A model generated the notes under the pieces. It saw only the letters and a program-made list of their open reading frames with translations, searched no databases and had not been told where the DNA came from. From contig NZ_JBBOBR010000001.1 of assembly GCF_038002165.1 (NCBI RefSeq), forward strand, positions 1,984,001 to 2,048,000: a stretch of DNA of 64,000 nt, written 5' to 3'. This DNA is from Cytobacillus sp. FSL H8-0458. Its GTDB lineage: Bacteria; Bacillota; Bacilli; Bacillales; Cytobacillaceae. Each line of letters starts with the position of its first letter. The first letter of the stretch is position 1. A program made the translations under genes and the position numbers. Positions 53,039-61,813 of the stretch are shown here, in pieces.

Positions 53039-54758
53039 ATTTTTTAGCTGCTTCCTTATTAGTTAAAGTTAAGGCAGACCAGGCTGTTTCATCTGCAAAG
53101 TACCTGCTCCAGCTGGCAACACCGGCCAAATTATATTTCTTTGCCAATTCAGCCCGTTTTGTCAGTGAAATTTCATCTTCCAGCCACACTTTGTATGTGA
53201 TTTTATCTTTTTCTGAATAATGCTCCGCATAATTTTGCCCGCTTACCGGATCGTATATGGTAGTAATTTTATTTTGAGTGAGCCATTCTTTCACTTTGCC
53301 CATAGAAAGGGCTTTGGAAGAAACATCCCCATTTGATTGCTGTTCCCATAATCTTGTATATAAAGGCACACCCAATATTAATTTATCATTGGGCACAACC
53401 TCGAGCAGAAGTTTAAGGTTTTCCTCCACCCATGGGAGGCTCGCAACGCTTCCCGCAACCTGCGAGCTGCCCCAATGCTCATCATAAGCCATGACAACCA
53501 TATAATCTGCTATCCCGGCAAGCTTATCCCTTTCATAAAAAGCCGACCAGTTACCGCTTGATGAAATGAATGTGATATCCATCGACACCACTAATCCTGC
53601 TTCATGAAAGAATGGTGTGGCTTCCCTCACAAACTGTGTTATGAAAGGCCCGTCTTCAGGATTAACATTTTCAATGTCAAGATTGATCCCGTTTAATTCA
53701 TATAATTGACTGAAATGCAGAAGCTGGCGAATCATATTCTGCCTTGTTTCAAAAGAACCAAAGGCTTCATGTGTTAATTCAGGGTCAAATGCATTTGAAA
53801 ACAAGCCCCAAATTTGGTATCCCTGTTTTCTGGCCCATTTTGCATAATCCTTCGAACCCAGGTTTTTGATAGCCCCTTTTCCGTCCGCTAGCTCAAACCA
53901 TGTTGGTGAAATGACATTAACGCCCGACATCTTCGGGATGCTCGAAGTATTCGGGTTTTTAGTATATACAGCTTCCCAGGTCAGCTGAATTGGACCTTCC
54001 ATTTTCGGCAATGTGTTTTTTATTTCTTCAAGAGAAATAGCTATCTTCTTCCTCTCTCCCTTTTTTATGTATTGCTTCTTCAAATAGCCGGCTCTGCCGT
54101 CTTCTTTTCTAATAAAATAGTAGTCTCCTTTCTCCTGTTCAATAAAAACATTCTCTTTTGGAGATATGGAGGCCGTATATGGTGAATCGAGGCTTGCTTC
54201 CGTCCGAAGGCGAAGCAATTCTTCATGAATATCTTTTTCCTGCACTTTACCGGCAGCAATGGTCTCTCCATTCTTTTTAACCCAAACTGCACCTGTATTA
54301 GAGAGAAATGAATATGTTATTGGATAGAAAGCCAATAGGGGCTTAATCGCTAAATACCTTTCTCCATCTATCTGTTTAACAGCAGAAAAGTCCAATTTCA
54401 CAGGTTTCCCATTCACATAATAGCTCGAAGATTCAGACGGCAGCTGCACTACTTTATTCTTAGTGGCAATAATGATGGATTGTGAATGTTCATCAAAAAT
54501 AATAGCTTCGTCAACAAATTCCTGCAGAAAAGTTAATGGCAGGTAGACCGTTTCCCTTTCTAAATAAGCATTTCCCGCCTGTTTGCCCATAAACAAAATC
54601 GGATGATCTCCCTTAAAGTAAGCTGCCTTCTCCTTAGAAGCAAAAGGGTATAAAAACATAATTATACTTGAGGTTATCAGTGTAAAAGCAAACAAAAGCC
54701 CCGCAAAAATAAATTTTTTAGCGGGTGGCTTTTTCTTACTTGTTTCTATTTCATACAT
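53037..54758 (-). CDS. Membrane-anchored GH18-type glycosidase
   Basis: 573 residues. N-terminal membrane anchor (about 18-38), a copper-amine-oxidase-like stalk (40-150), an SH3-like part (170-215), then a GH18 barrel from about 255. The GH18 catalytic stretch is N-G-I-N-L-D-I-E-N-V (Glu kept), with M-V-V-M-A-Y-D-E-H-W later. It resembles spore or wall glycosidases of the YaaH/YvbX type. Substrate: probably wall glycan. Confidence 0.8.
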   Translation of the reverse strand: MYEIETSKKKPPAKKFIFAGLLFAFTLITSSIIMFLYPFASKEKAAYFKGDHPILFMGKQAGNAYLERETVYLPLTFLQEFVDEAIIFDEHSQSIIIATKNKVVQLPSESSSYYVNGKPVKLDFSAVKQIDGERYLAIKPLLAFYPITYSFLSNTGAVWVKKNGETIAAGKVQEKDIHEELLRLRTEASLDSPYTASISPKENVFIEQEKGDYYFIRKEDGRAGYLKKQYIKKGERKKIAISLEEIKNTLPKMEGPIQLTWEAVYTKNPNTSSIPKMSGVNVISPTWFELADGKGAIKNLGSKDYAKWARKQGYQIWGLFSNAFDPELTHEAFGSFETRQNMIRQLLHFSQLYELNGINLDIENVNPEDGPFITQFVREATPFFHEAGLVVSMDITFISSSGNWSAFYERDKLAGIADYMVVMAYDEHWGSSQVAGSVASLPWVEENLKLLLEVVPNDKLILGVPLYTRLWEQQSNGDVSSKALSMGKVKEWLTQNKITTIYDPVSGQNYAEHYSEKDKITYKVWLEDEISLTKRAELAKKYNLAGVASWSRYFADETAWSALTLTNKEAAKK

Positions 54759-54886
54759 TCCTTTTCCTCCCCTTACTAACCATCGTAACGAAATTATCAG
54801 AAAATGGGAAGAAGTTTAGAATGTCTTCAATTATTCAACCCATCCTATATTAACGAAATTAATCGAGGAAAGGTTTCAAGTTTTTA

Positions 54887-56332
54887 TCAGTATGTTGTAA
54901 AGTGAGTAAGCTTTTGCAGTCTATAAGTAATATATTTGGCCACAGGCATTTTTTCATTGGACGGATAGTTCTTTGTATAAATGGCTCCGTTATTATTCCA
55001 TAACTTATTAAAATACCTGTCGACATCCTTTATAACCTGGGATTGGGAAGGGGCGCTGATTTTTAAGTTTGTCTCCAGGTTTAAATCGTCCAGATTTCTT
55101 TTTGTAAAATTAGCTGATCCAGCTATGATCATACTATTTTCTCTGCCGGTTATATACATGATTTTCGGATGGTATTGTTCAAATCCCGTATTGTACCATC
55201 TGATTTTTATGTTATTATGGCCTAATTTGTCCAATTCAGCTGCAACAGGTATATTAGGCAATCCGATCTTTTCGGATCCAAAGGCATTTTGGTTGGGATC
55301 CAGGATCATTTGTACTTTAACTCCCCGGTCGGCTGCTTCTTTAAGTGCATCAACCACTTTTCGGTCAGCAAGATAAAACATGCCAAGCCAGATGGTTTCC
55401 CCTTTCTTGACTTTATTGATTTCTTGAAGAATGTGTTTATAAATCTTTCCTTCAGTCAGCACCTGGACCTTAAGCGGGCCATTTTTATTGCTCTTTTCAG
55501 GCTTGAAATCTGCCAGTTTGCCTGATGCTGAATAATCGACCACTGCCTGCTCGGTTTTTACGAGATCAGCTAAAATTGGCCCTTTTACTTCAAAAGCTAT
55601 ATTGGAATGAAATCCGCTGGCATTGTGGGGATTTCCAGATGTTACAATCCCTGACTTTTCTGTCACAAAAACCTTTCGGTGATTTGCTTTTATGTTCATA
55701 AGATCAAGATAGGACCGGAATGTGACCTTAGGGGCATTTTCTGCAAGCGGATTGGGCAGCCAGCCTTCACCACCCTGGCCAAACCATTGTATAAATACAC
55801 GCCAAAATGCCGAATAAATTGGATTTGAATCCCTTAAAGGTACTAATGAAGTATAAACCACGTTTATGCCATTCTCTTTGAGTTCCCGGAATTCCGGAAC
55901 TTCATGCGATCCATAGGTGCTGTTAATCCGATCTGTGATCACGGTAATCTTCATATTCGGACGGCTAAGCTTTTTTTCGATCAGCTTATCAGTTATTTTT
56001 CCGCTAATATCCGGATATTTTTTATCTCCATCATTAAAGCCATTGAATAAAAACATATCCATCACTATAAAATCCTCTGCCTCGTCAATTGCTTCTATAA
56101 TACGCTGAAAGATCTGCTGATCACTTTCTCTTTTGCCATTTTCTTTTTCATATGTTAAATCGTAAAAGAACTGAACATCTTCTGCAGAATATACTTCCCC
56201 CTCGAATGAAAGACCCTTTGGCAGCGATTTATTGGATTGATAGATAATGGTTGCTGCCAATACCAGCACTAGGCTCAAAATGGGTATCCATACCTTTTTT
56301 CTTTTTACTTTTCCCAGAACCCTTTTCACCAA
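54887..56332 (-). CDS. Phospholipase D-like protein
   Basis: 481 residues with one N-terminal membrane segment (about 15-32). Two HKD half-sites: N-H-R-K-V-F-V...G-N-P-H-N near 215-235 and Y-H-P-K-I-M-Y...A-G-S-A-N-F near 395-410. PLD-type enzymes include cardiolipin synthases and nucleases; the spacing resembles the cardiolipin-synthase group. External or membrane location. Confidence 0.82.
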   Translation of the reverse strand: MVKRVLGKVKRKKVWIPILSLVLVLAATIIYQSNKSLPKGLSFEGEVYSAEDVQFFYDLTYEKENGKRESDQQIFQRIIEAIDEAEDFIVMDMFLFNGFNDGDKKYPDISGKITDKLIEKKLSRPNMKITVITDRINSTYGSHEVPEFRELKENGINVVYTSLVPLRDSNPIYSAFWRVFIQWFGQGGEGWLPNPLAENAPKVTFRSYLDLMNIKANHRKVFVTEKSGIVTSGNPHNASGFHSNIAFEVKGPILADLVKTEQAVVDYSASGKLADFKPEKSNKNGPLKVQVLTEGKIYKHILQEINKVKKGETIWLGMFYLADRKVVDALKEAADRGVKVQMILDPNQNAFGSEKIGLPNIPVAAELDKLGHNNIKIRWYNTGFEQYHPKIMYITGRENSMIIAGSANFTKRNLDDLNLETNLKISAPSQSQVIKDVDRYFNKLWNNNGAIYTKNYPSNEKMPVAKYITYRLQKLTHFTTY

Positions 56333-56407
56333 GACTCCCCCTGCTCCTAAGATTGAGATAACTATATATAGACCATTTTTGACTATTGTAAACTCATCTA
56401 TGCGCCT

Positions 56408-56437
56408 TCAGGCAAAATAAAAGACGAAGGCCTGTGC
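56408..56437 (-). terminator. Terminator of the DUF3243 gene
   Basis: Minus-strand hairpin GAAGGC / GCCTTC followed by TCTTTTATTTT. Confidence 0.75.
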
Positions 56438-56456
56438 CTTCGCCATTTATATATTA

Positions 56457-56780
56457 TTAGCCAACAAGCTTTACAAGCATATGAGACAGCTTATGCTTTT
56501 CTTCTTCTGTTCCTACCTTCCACAATTCCTGAAGAAGTTTTTCTTCACGGTTTCTCGGTTCTTCTTTGGAAGCCAGATAATCGCCTACCTTTTGAGCAGT
56601 ATTAGCAAGCTGCTCCTCATCCATGCCCATTTTCTGTCCCATGGAAACCTTTCCGCTTAGATAATCTTTAAATCCGTCAAAGCTTGAAAGAATTTCATCT
56701 TTCTTTTCGCTACCCATATTATCTAGCTTTCCCTCTACATTGGCTGCTTGTCCATTTACGTTATTCATATTTTGTTCCAT
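56457..56780 (-). CDS. DUF3243 protein (YmfJ-like)
   Basis: 107 residues, mostly helical, matching DUF3243: F-D-G-F-K-D-Y-L-x-x-K-V and late L-W-K-V-G-T-E-E-E-K-H-x-L-S-H-M-L-V-K-L-V. Small cytosolic protein of unknown function, common in Bacillus. AGGAGA ribosome site. Its usual place is elsewhere, so it may have moved with the island. Confidence 0.8.
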   Translation of the reverse strand: MEQNMNNVNGQAANVEGKLDNMGSEKKDEILSSFDGFKDYLSGKVSMGQKMGMDEEQLANTAQKVGDYLASKEEPRNREEKLLQELWKVGTEEEKHKLSHMLVKLVG

Positions 56781-56975
56781 GCTGAATCTCTCCTTTAATT
56801 GGATTTGATTGCTGTGACAGTCTACTAATACCCGGTGTCAAACATATCAAACACAAGCCAGAGAGTTTGAAGCATCCCGCTGAAATAAATTGGACTTCTT
56901 TTTAATTGCACATGGTATGCTGCTTTGCTCACATGGTACAATATATTAACATAGAAAGTATGAAGGAGAGTTCTT

Positions 56976-57560
56976 ATGATTTATGGAATTATCATTATTT
57001 TAGCTTATTTACTTGGCTCCATTCCTTCTGGTTTAATTGTAGGAAAACTTTTTTATGGAGTGGATATTCGAGAGCATGGCAGCGGAAATCTTGGCGGTAC
57101 CAATACTTTCCGGACCCTTGGAGTTAAGGCCGGCATGATCGTGACCATAGCTGATATCTTAAAAGGCACCCTTGCTGCATCCCTGCCCCTATTCTTTGGA
57201 TCAGATATGCATCACCTTATTGCCGGAGTTTTTGCCGTTATTGGACATATGTATCCTCTGTTTGCCAATTTTCGCGGAGGAAAAGCAGTGGCAACTTCAG
57301 GCGGAGTGCTATTAGCCTATGTACCGATCATGTTTCTTATCATATTGGGTGTTTTCTTCTTAAGCCTTTACATAACCAAGTATGTGTCTTTATCCTCTAT
57401 TCTGGCAGCAGCAGCATCCATCATTTACGCTCTTATACTTGGTGATATACCCCTGATTATAGTTGTTTCTATCCTGGGATTCTTTGTTATTTACAGGCAT
57501 AGGGCTAACATTAAACGAATCAGGGACAAAACCGAGCCCAAAATAAAATGGCTTGGCTGA
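56976..57560 (+). CDS. plsY: Acyl-phosphate:glycerol-3-phosphate acyltransferase
   Basis: 194 residues, five to seven membrane segments. PlsY motifs are clear: G-S-I-P-S-G near residue 12, [11 protein letters not shown] near 35, and [18 protein letters not shown] near 93. It makes lysophosphatidate at the start of phospholipid synthesis. In B. subtilis plsY (yneS) is next to yneT; here 28 kb lies between. Confidence 0.95.
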   Translation: MIYGIIIILAYLLGSIPSGLIVGKLFYGVDIREHGSGNLGGTNTFRTLGVKAGMIVTIADILKGTLAASLPLFFGSDMHHLIAGVFAVIGHMYPLFANFRGGKAVATSGGVLLAYVPIMFLIILGVFFLSLYITKYVSLSSILAAAASIIYALILGDIPLIIVVSILGFFVIYRHRANIKRIRDKTEPKIKWLG

Positions 57561-57577
57561 AAACCAGCCGTCAACAA

Positions 57578-57610
57578 AACAGCAGACCTTTTATCTGCTG
57601 TTTTTATTTT
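57578..57610 (+). terminator. Intrinsic terminator of plsY
   Basis: Hairpin AACAGCAGA / TCTGCTGTT followed by a T-rich tail. Confidence 0.88.
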
Positions 57611-57738
57611 GTTTTGAAAATATTTCTTAATAATGTTCGCCCTTATGAATAAATGTTTAAACATAAAAAAACATAATTTGATATCTTTCGCCATACATTA
57701 GTTTAGGCTTAACTTTTGCCTAAAACGCTAATGTTAGG

Positions 57739-58467
57739 ATGAGTAATGAGATGGAAAAGCAAAAAAAGCAGTATATAAAAAAAGCAGAAGGAGAAATCCG
57801 TGAAAACGACAGCCAGCTGGCAGCAGCATTAGCTCATGAAATCAGAAATCCGCTGACAACAGTGAAAGGGTTTATGGAGCTCTTAAAGCCTTATTTAATT
57901 GAGATCGGCAAAGAACAGTACGCCCAAATTGCCATTGATGAGATTAATAGGGCAAATGATATGATTTATGAATTTTTAAATGCATCGAAATCCGGATTAA
58001 ACAAGAAAACGGAAATAGACTTAAACAAATTGATTCAGGAAATGAAAATTTTATTCGAAAATCAGGCAAATATTAAAAATATAAAACTTTCAGTAAGCCT
58101 TTGCCCTGGGAATCACATCATCTATGGTGATTCTAATAAGATTAAACAAGTACTGATCAATATAATAAAAAATGCACTTGAAGCATGTGAAGAGGCTCAT
58201 ACAGGAGAAGGAAAGGTTTGCCTAAGTGCCAAATCAAACAGCAACCAAACCCAAATCATTATTGAGGATAATGGACCTGGCATGACAGAAGAAACTCTAA
58301 ACAAGTTATTTTTGCCATTTTATACAACGAAAGAAAAAGGGACTGGCATCGGTCTATCCATATGCCGAAAAATAATAGAGGAACATAATGGCAGAATTAC
58401 AGCCCATTCGAGACTTTCACAAGGCAGTGTTTTTACAATTGAACTTCCAGTGGCATTGAGCAAATAA
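57739..58467 (+). CDS. Sensor-less sporulation-type histidine kinase
   Basis: 242 residues with only the kinase core: A-A-A-L-A-H-E-I-R-N-P-L-T-T-V-K-G (H-box), N-I-I-K-N-A-L-E-A (N-box), D-N-G-P-G-M and G-T-G-I-G-L-S. The H-box matches KinA/KinB-type sporulation kinases that feed Spo0F. No sensor domain or cognate regulator is adjacent. The start is uncertain (ATG 57739 or 57751). Confidence 0.82.
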   Translation: MSNEMEKQKKQYIKKAEGEIRENDSQLAAALAHEIRNPLTTVKGFMELLKPYLIEIGKEQYAQIAIDEINRANDMIYEFLNASKSGLNKKTEIDLNKLIQEMKILFENQANIKNIKLSVSLCPGNHIIYGDSNKIKQVLINIIKNALEACEEAHTGEGKVCLSAKSNSNQTQIIIEDNGPGMTEETLNKLFLPFYTTKEKGTGIGLSICRKIIEEHNGRITAHSRLSQGSVFTIELPVALSK

Positions 58468-58583
58468 AGCCCATTGAAGTCGATTGGAAAAATTGCAGAA
58501 AAATGATGAAAAATGTAAAAATTCATATTAAAATTAGACTATTAATATACATTCTGATGCTTTATATTAAGGGGATAATTTTG

Positions 58584-59744
58584 ATGAAAAACTCCAAAGC
58601 CTTCCTGCTATCCGTATTTTTCTGTACCATATTACTAATTTGCTCGGGTCTCTTAATCTATAAAATGCATACTGAACATAATACTGAGGCTGCTGAAGCT
58701 AAACCTGTTCAATTGCATGCTGAAAACAGGGAAACTGCCGAGGGTAATAAAATCCTTATTGAAAGGCTGACCTTGGGAGCTATTGGAGATATCCTTATTC
58801 ATGATTGGGTATATAATGATGCAAAAACAAAAACAGGCTATGATTTCAAACCGATGTTTGAACATACAAAATCGCTATTAAGTACGCCCGATCTCTTACT
58901 TGCCAATCAGGAGACTATTCTTGGCGGCATCAATATAGGAATTTCCAGTTACCCAATGTTCAACAGCCCTCAGGAAGTGGGGGATGCTCTGATTGATGCA
59001 GGCGTTGATATTGTTTCAACTGCCAATAACCATTCACTCGATAAGGGAGTAAAGGGCTTGGATGCATCTCTGGATTATATGGATCAAATTGGATTGCCGC
59101 ATGTGGGAACGAGCAGAACACCAAGTGAGCAGCAAACCTTGAAAATACTCAGAAAAAACGGAATTAAAGTTGCCTACCTTTCTTATACATATGGCACAAA
59201 CGGAATTCCCGTTCCGGCAGGTAAAGAATACCTCGTTAATCTCATTGATGAAAATGCAATAATAAAAGAAATTAAACGGGCGGAAGACGAAGCTGACGTG
59301 GTTGTGATGAGTATACATTGGGGAAATGAATACGAGCTTCAGCCAACAGAGGAGCAAAAGAAATTAGCTGAGACTCTCGTAAATGAAGGTGTTGACATTA
59401 TCTTCGGCCACCATCCACATGTACTGCAGCCTATGGAGTGGATTGACAGAAAAGACGGCGGCCAGTCATTGGTCGTATACTCGCTTGGCAACTTTTTATC
59501 CGGACAGATGCGCGATTATAAGGATATAGGCGGACTTGCAACCGTGGAGGTTACAAAATATATTGATCAAAACGGGGTTGATATCAAACTTTCCAATCCT
59601 GGCTTCGTTCCGACCTACGTCAGCAATAAACAGCTGAGAAGTTACCGGATCGTCCCGCTCGAGAAAGCGGGCAGCTTTGGTTTACCTGATGCAGAGTCCA
59701 AATTTGCCGAAATTATGAAACATATGATGGGAAATGTTCAGTAA
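58584..59744 (+). CDS. CapA-family protein
   Basis: 386 residues from the ATG at 58584, which has AAGGGG upstream. N-terminal membrane anchor, then the CapA metallophosphatase-like domain: A-I-G-D-I-L-I-H-D, A-N-Q-E-T, S-T-A-N-N-H-S-L-D-K-G, S-I-H-W-G-N-E and F-G-H-H-P-H-V-L-Q-P. Family members act in poly-gamma-glutamate synthesis or export; cap/pgs genes are not nearby, so the role is uncertain. Confidence 0.85.
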   Translation: MKNSKAFLLSVFFCTILLICSGLLIYKMHTEHNTEAAEAKPVQLHAENRETAEGNKILIERLTLGAIGDILIHDWVYNDAKTKTGYDFKPMFEHTKSLLSTPDLLLANQETILGGINIGISSYPMFNSPQEVGDALIDAGVDIVSTANNHSLDKGVKGLDASLDYMDQIGLPHVGTSRTPSEQQTLKILRKNGIKVAYLSYTYGTNGIPVPAGKEYLVNLIDENAIIKEIKRAEDEADVVVMSIHWGNEYELQPTEEQKKLAETLVNEGVDIIFGHHPHVLQPMEWIDRKDGGQSLVVYSLGNFLSGQMRDYKDIGGLATVEVTKYIDQNGVDIKLSNPGFVPTYVSNKQLRSYRIVPLEKAGSFGLPDAESKFAEIMKHMMGNVQ

Positions 59745-59767
59745 AGCGCTTTATAGCGCTTTTTTTG
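59743..59767 (+). terminator. Intrinsic terminator of capA-like gene
   Basis: Hairpin AAAGCGC / GCGCTTT with a T7 tail overlapping the stop codon. Confidence 0.85.
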
Positions 59768-59810
59768 TGTAAAAAATGGTAAAATATCTTGTATGCAGGG
59801 AGGTTCTATT

Positions 59811-60623
59811 ATGAAAACCGCATATGTTAATAAGTCTCTTCCTTTTTTGCAGTTAAGTGTATTCACGGCTGGCGTATTGCTTTTTCAATTGAAGCTTTTC
59901 GCTTTCGCTTTCATTCTTTCGTTTGGACTTATCATTTTTTTATTGCTTCTCTCAAAGCAGGAGCGTGTTTTTTCCTGGACTATTGCCGGATATTTAACAG
60001 GCAGCCTTTTGTTTCTTTATGGCGATAAGCTGCTTGATGCACTGCCCCTTCCATACTATATCTTAATGATATTGAATCGGTTTTTTCTGGTGATCCCGAT
60101 CCTTATTCTGGTCTATATCTCAATAAAGTTTAAAAAAACGGCTATCCCCTTTCTGCAAAAACCGGATTGGAATTCCCTTATATTTTTCCCTTTCATATGG
60201 AGCGGCTTCCATTCAATAAAAATAAAGTATTTTCTTATCATTGCTGTCATAATTAATTTTGCTTCATTTGCTTATTCAATTTTTTCAGCTGAAAACTCTT
60301 TCTCAAGGAACTTTTTAATATTCCTCATTGGCTTCTCAATTGTAAATGGAATAATGGAAGAGCTTTTATGGCGAGGGATCATCTTATCCAGAATGGCTGA
60401 ACTGTCAGGAGAAAAGGCAGCAGTTCTTTTTTCCGGGCTGGCATTTGGATTTTCTCATATGATGCTTGGCTACTCATTTATTTGGTGTCTGCTGTTTGCT
60501 GTCGGAGGGATATTTTACGCGGTCGTCACAGTGAAATCCCGAAGCATCTTTCCTGCTTTCATATGGCATATTGCCATGAACGTATTTATGATTTTAAGCG
60601 GTTTAATACCTTTTCCAGGATAA
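59811..60623 (+). CDS. CPBP-family intramembrane protease
   Basis: 270 residues from the ATG at 59811 with GGGAGG upstream. About eight membrane segments. CPBP (Abi) motifs: E-E-L-L-W-R-G, F-G-F-S-H-M and F-I-W-H-I-A-M-N, giving the Glu/His site. Family members process prenylated or membrane proteins; target unknown. Confidence 0.85.
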   Translation: MKTAYVNKSLPFLQLSVFTAGVLLFQLKLFAFAFILSFGLIIFLLLLSKQERVFSWTIAGYLTGSLLFLYGDKLLDALPLPYYILMILNRFFLVIPILILVYISIKFKKTAIPFLQKPDWNSLIFFPFIWSGFHSIKIKYFLIIAVIINFASFAYSIFSAENSFSRNFLIFLIGFSIVNGIMEELLWRGIILSRMAELSGEKAAVLFSGLAFGFSHMMLGYSFIWCLLFAVGGIFYAVVTVKSRSIFPAFIWHIAMNVFMILSGLIPFPG

Positions 60624-60732
60624 ATTATACATGTTCATACCCATCATTAAGAGAATAGCGGCAGACATTTTATTCGCGCATTAGGAAAAACTAGCCTATA
60701 ATATGACTATCACCCAGGAGGAGGAATTTCAA

Positions 60733-61026
60733 ATGAACATACATATCGAAGATCAGGCTGCCCAATGGTATCAGGAAGAAATGCTCTTAAGTAAGGGTGA
60801 CTATGTCCGCTTTTTTGCAAGATATGGAGGCTGCAGTACTGTTCAGCAGGGATTTTCATTAGGCGTCTCTAATGAACAGCCACATGACGCAGGAGTGCAG
60901 ACTGAAAAAAACGGAATTACCTACTTTATCGAAGAAAAGGATTTATGGTACTTTGATAATCACGATTTATTCGTGACATTTAATGAAAAAGCACAGGAGC
61001 CTGAATTCAAATATACCAATGAGTAA
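60733..61026 (+). CDS. yneR: HesB-like protein YneR
   Basis: 97 residues from the ATG at 60733 after AGGAGGAGG. HesB-like fold (F-F-A-R-Y-G-G-C-S-T-V-Q-Q-G-F-S) with a single Cys rather than the three of A-type Fe-S carriers, as in B. subtilis YneR. The biochemical role is unknown. Confidence 0.85.
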   Translation: MNIHIEDQAAQWYQEEMLLSKGDYVRFFARYGGCSTVQQGFSLGVSNEQPHDAGVQTEKNGITYFIEEKDLWYFDNHDLFVTFNEKAQEPEFKYTNE

Positions 61027-61055
61027 AAGAAGCAGAAATAGCCTGCTTCTTTTTT
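61026..61055. terminator. Terminator between yneR and yneQ
   Basis: Hairpin AAGAAGCAG / CTGCTTCTT with T6, shared by convergent genes. Confidence 0.85.
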
Positions 61056-61354
61056 CATTTCAGCCGTACGAGCTGTTCCCATTGCTTCTCTTTTTCAAGG
61101 ATTTCCTTCTGCCTGACCCCAATCAAATCAAAGTGTGAGTACCCATCGGTCCGATAATCAATCCACTCGGGCTTAAGGCCGTGCGACTCTCCCCATTCTA
61201 TCAATTTCTTCAAATCTGAACAGCCGACCTTTGTGACCGTTTTACAGCCAGGGAATCGTTCATCTAACCAATAATGAGTTAAAAAGGCAATTTCTCCACG
61301 ATCTATTTTTCTCTTCCAATCTTTAAGATCTTTTCTGCGAAGGCCGAATGCCAT
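61055..61354 (-). CDS. yneQ: Conserved hypothetical protein YneQ
   Basis: 99 residues, cytosolic and basic, matching B. subtilis YneQ in size and place between yneR and yneP. Visible features: H-Y-W-L-D-E-R-F-P near residue 25 and W-I-D-Y-R-T-D-G-Y-S-H-F-D near 62. Function unknown. Confidence 0.8.
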   Translation of the reverse strand: MAFGLRRKDLKDWKRKIDRGEIAFLTHYWLDERFPGCKTVTKVGCSDLKKLIEWGESHGLKPEWIDYRTDGYSHFDLIGVRQKEILEKEKQWEQLVRLK

Positions 61355-61373
61355 TTAAATTCTCCATTCTTTT

Positions 61374-61811
61374 TTATCTGACAGCACCTTCAGGCTGCTT
61401 TTTCGCTTTTTCATATGCTTCATGCCAATCAGGATATTTCTTTTTAATTGAAATTGGGCGGAAATTATCTTTTTTGACGCAAACATGTTTGGACAAGCCT
61501 GTTACGGCAAGCTCTCCTTTATCATTGAATATTTCATATCCATAGCTGACGCGGAAACCGTCATACTCTTCAATCCAGGTCTTAATTGTTGCAGTCTGCC
61601 CGTAGCGCAATGGTTTTTTATAAGAAGCCAGGATATCCAGAACAGGAGAGATGATTCCATCCTTCTCCATTTCAGCATAGCTGAATCCCAAATCTTTTAT
61701 AATCTGTGTCCGGCCAAGTTCCATCCATACAAGGTAATTGGCGTGGTATACTACTCCCATTTGATCTGTTTCTGCATACCTTACCTCTATTTCTTTTGTT
61801 GAGATGAGCAT
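61374..61811 (-). CDS. yneP: 4HBT-type acyl-CoA thioesterase YneP
   Basis: 145 residues of the YbgC/4HBT hot-dog family: R-Y-A-E-T-D-Q-M-G-V-V-Y-H-A-N-Y with the active-site Asp. Hydrolyses short or aromatic acyl-CoA. Part of the conserved yneP-yneQ-yneR block. Confidence 0.88.
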   Translation of the reverse strand: MLISTKEIEVRYAETDQMGVVYHANYLVWMELGRTQIIKDLGFSYAEMEKDGIISPVLDILASYKKPLRYGQTATIKTWIEEYDGFRVSYGYEIFNDKGELAVTGLSKHVCVKKDNFRPISIKKKYPDWHEAYEKAKKQPEGAVR

Positions 61812-61813
61812 CC

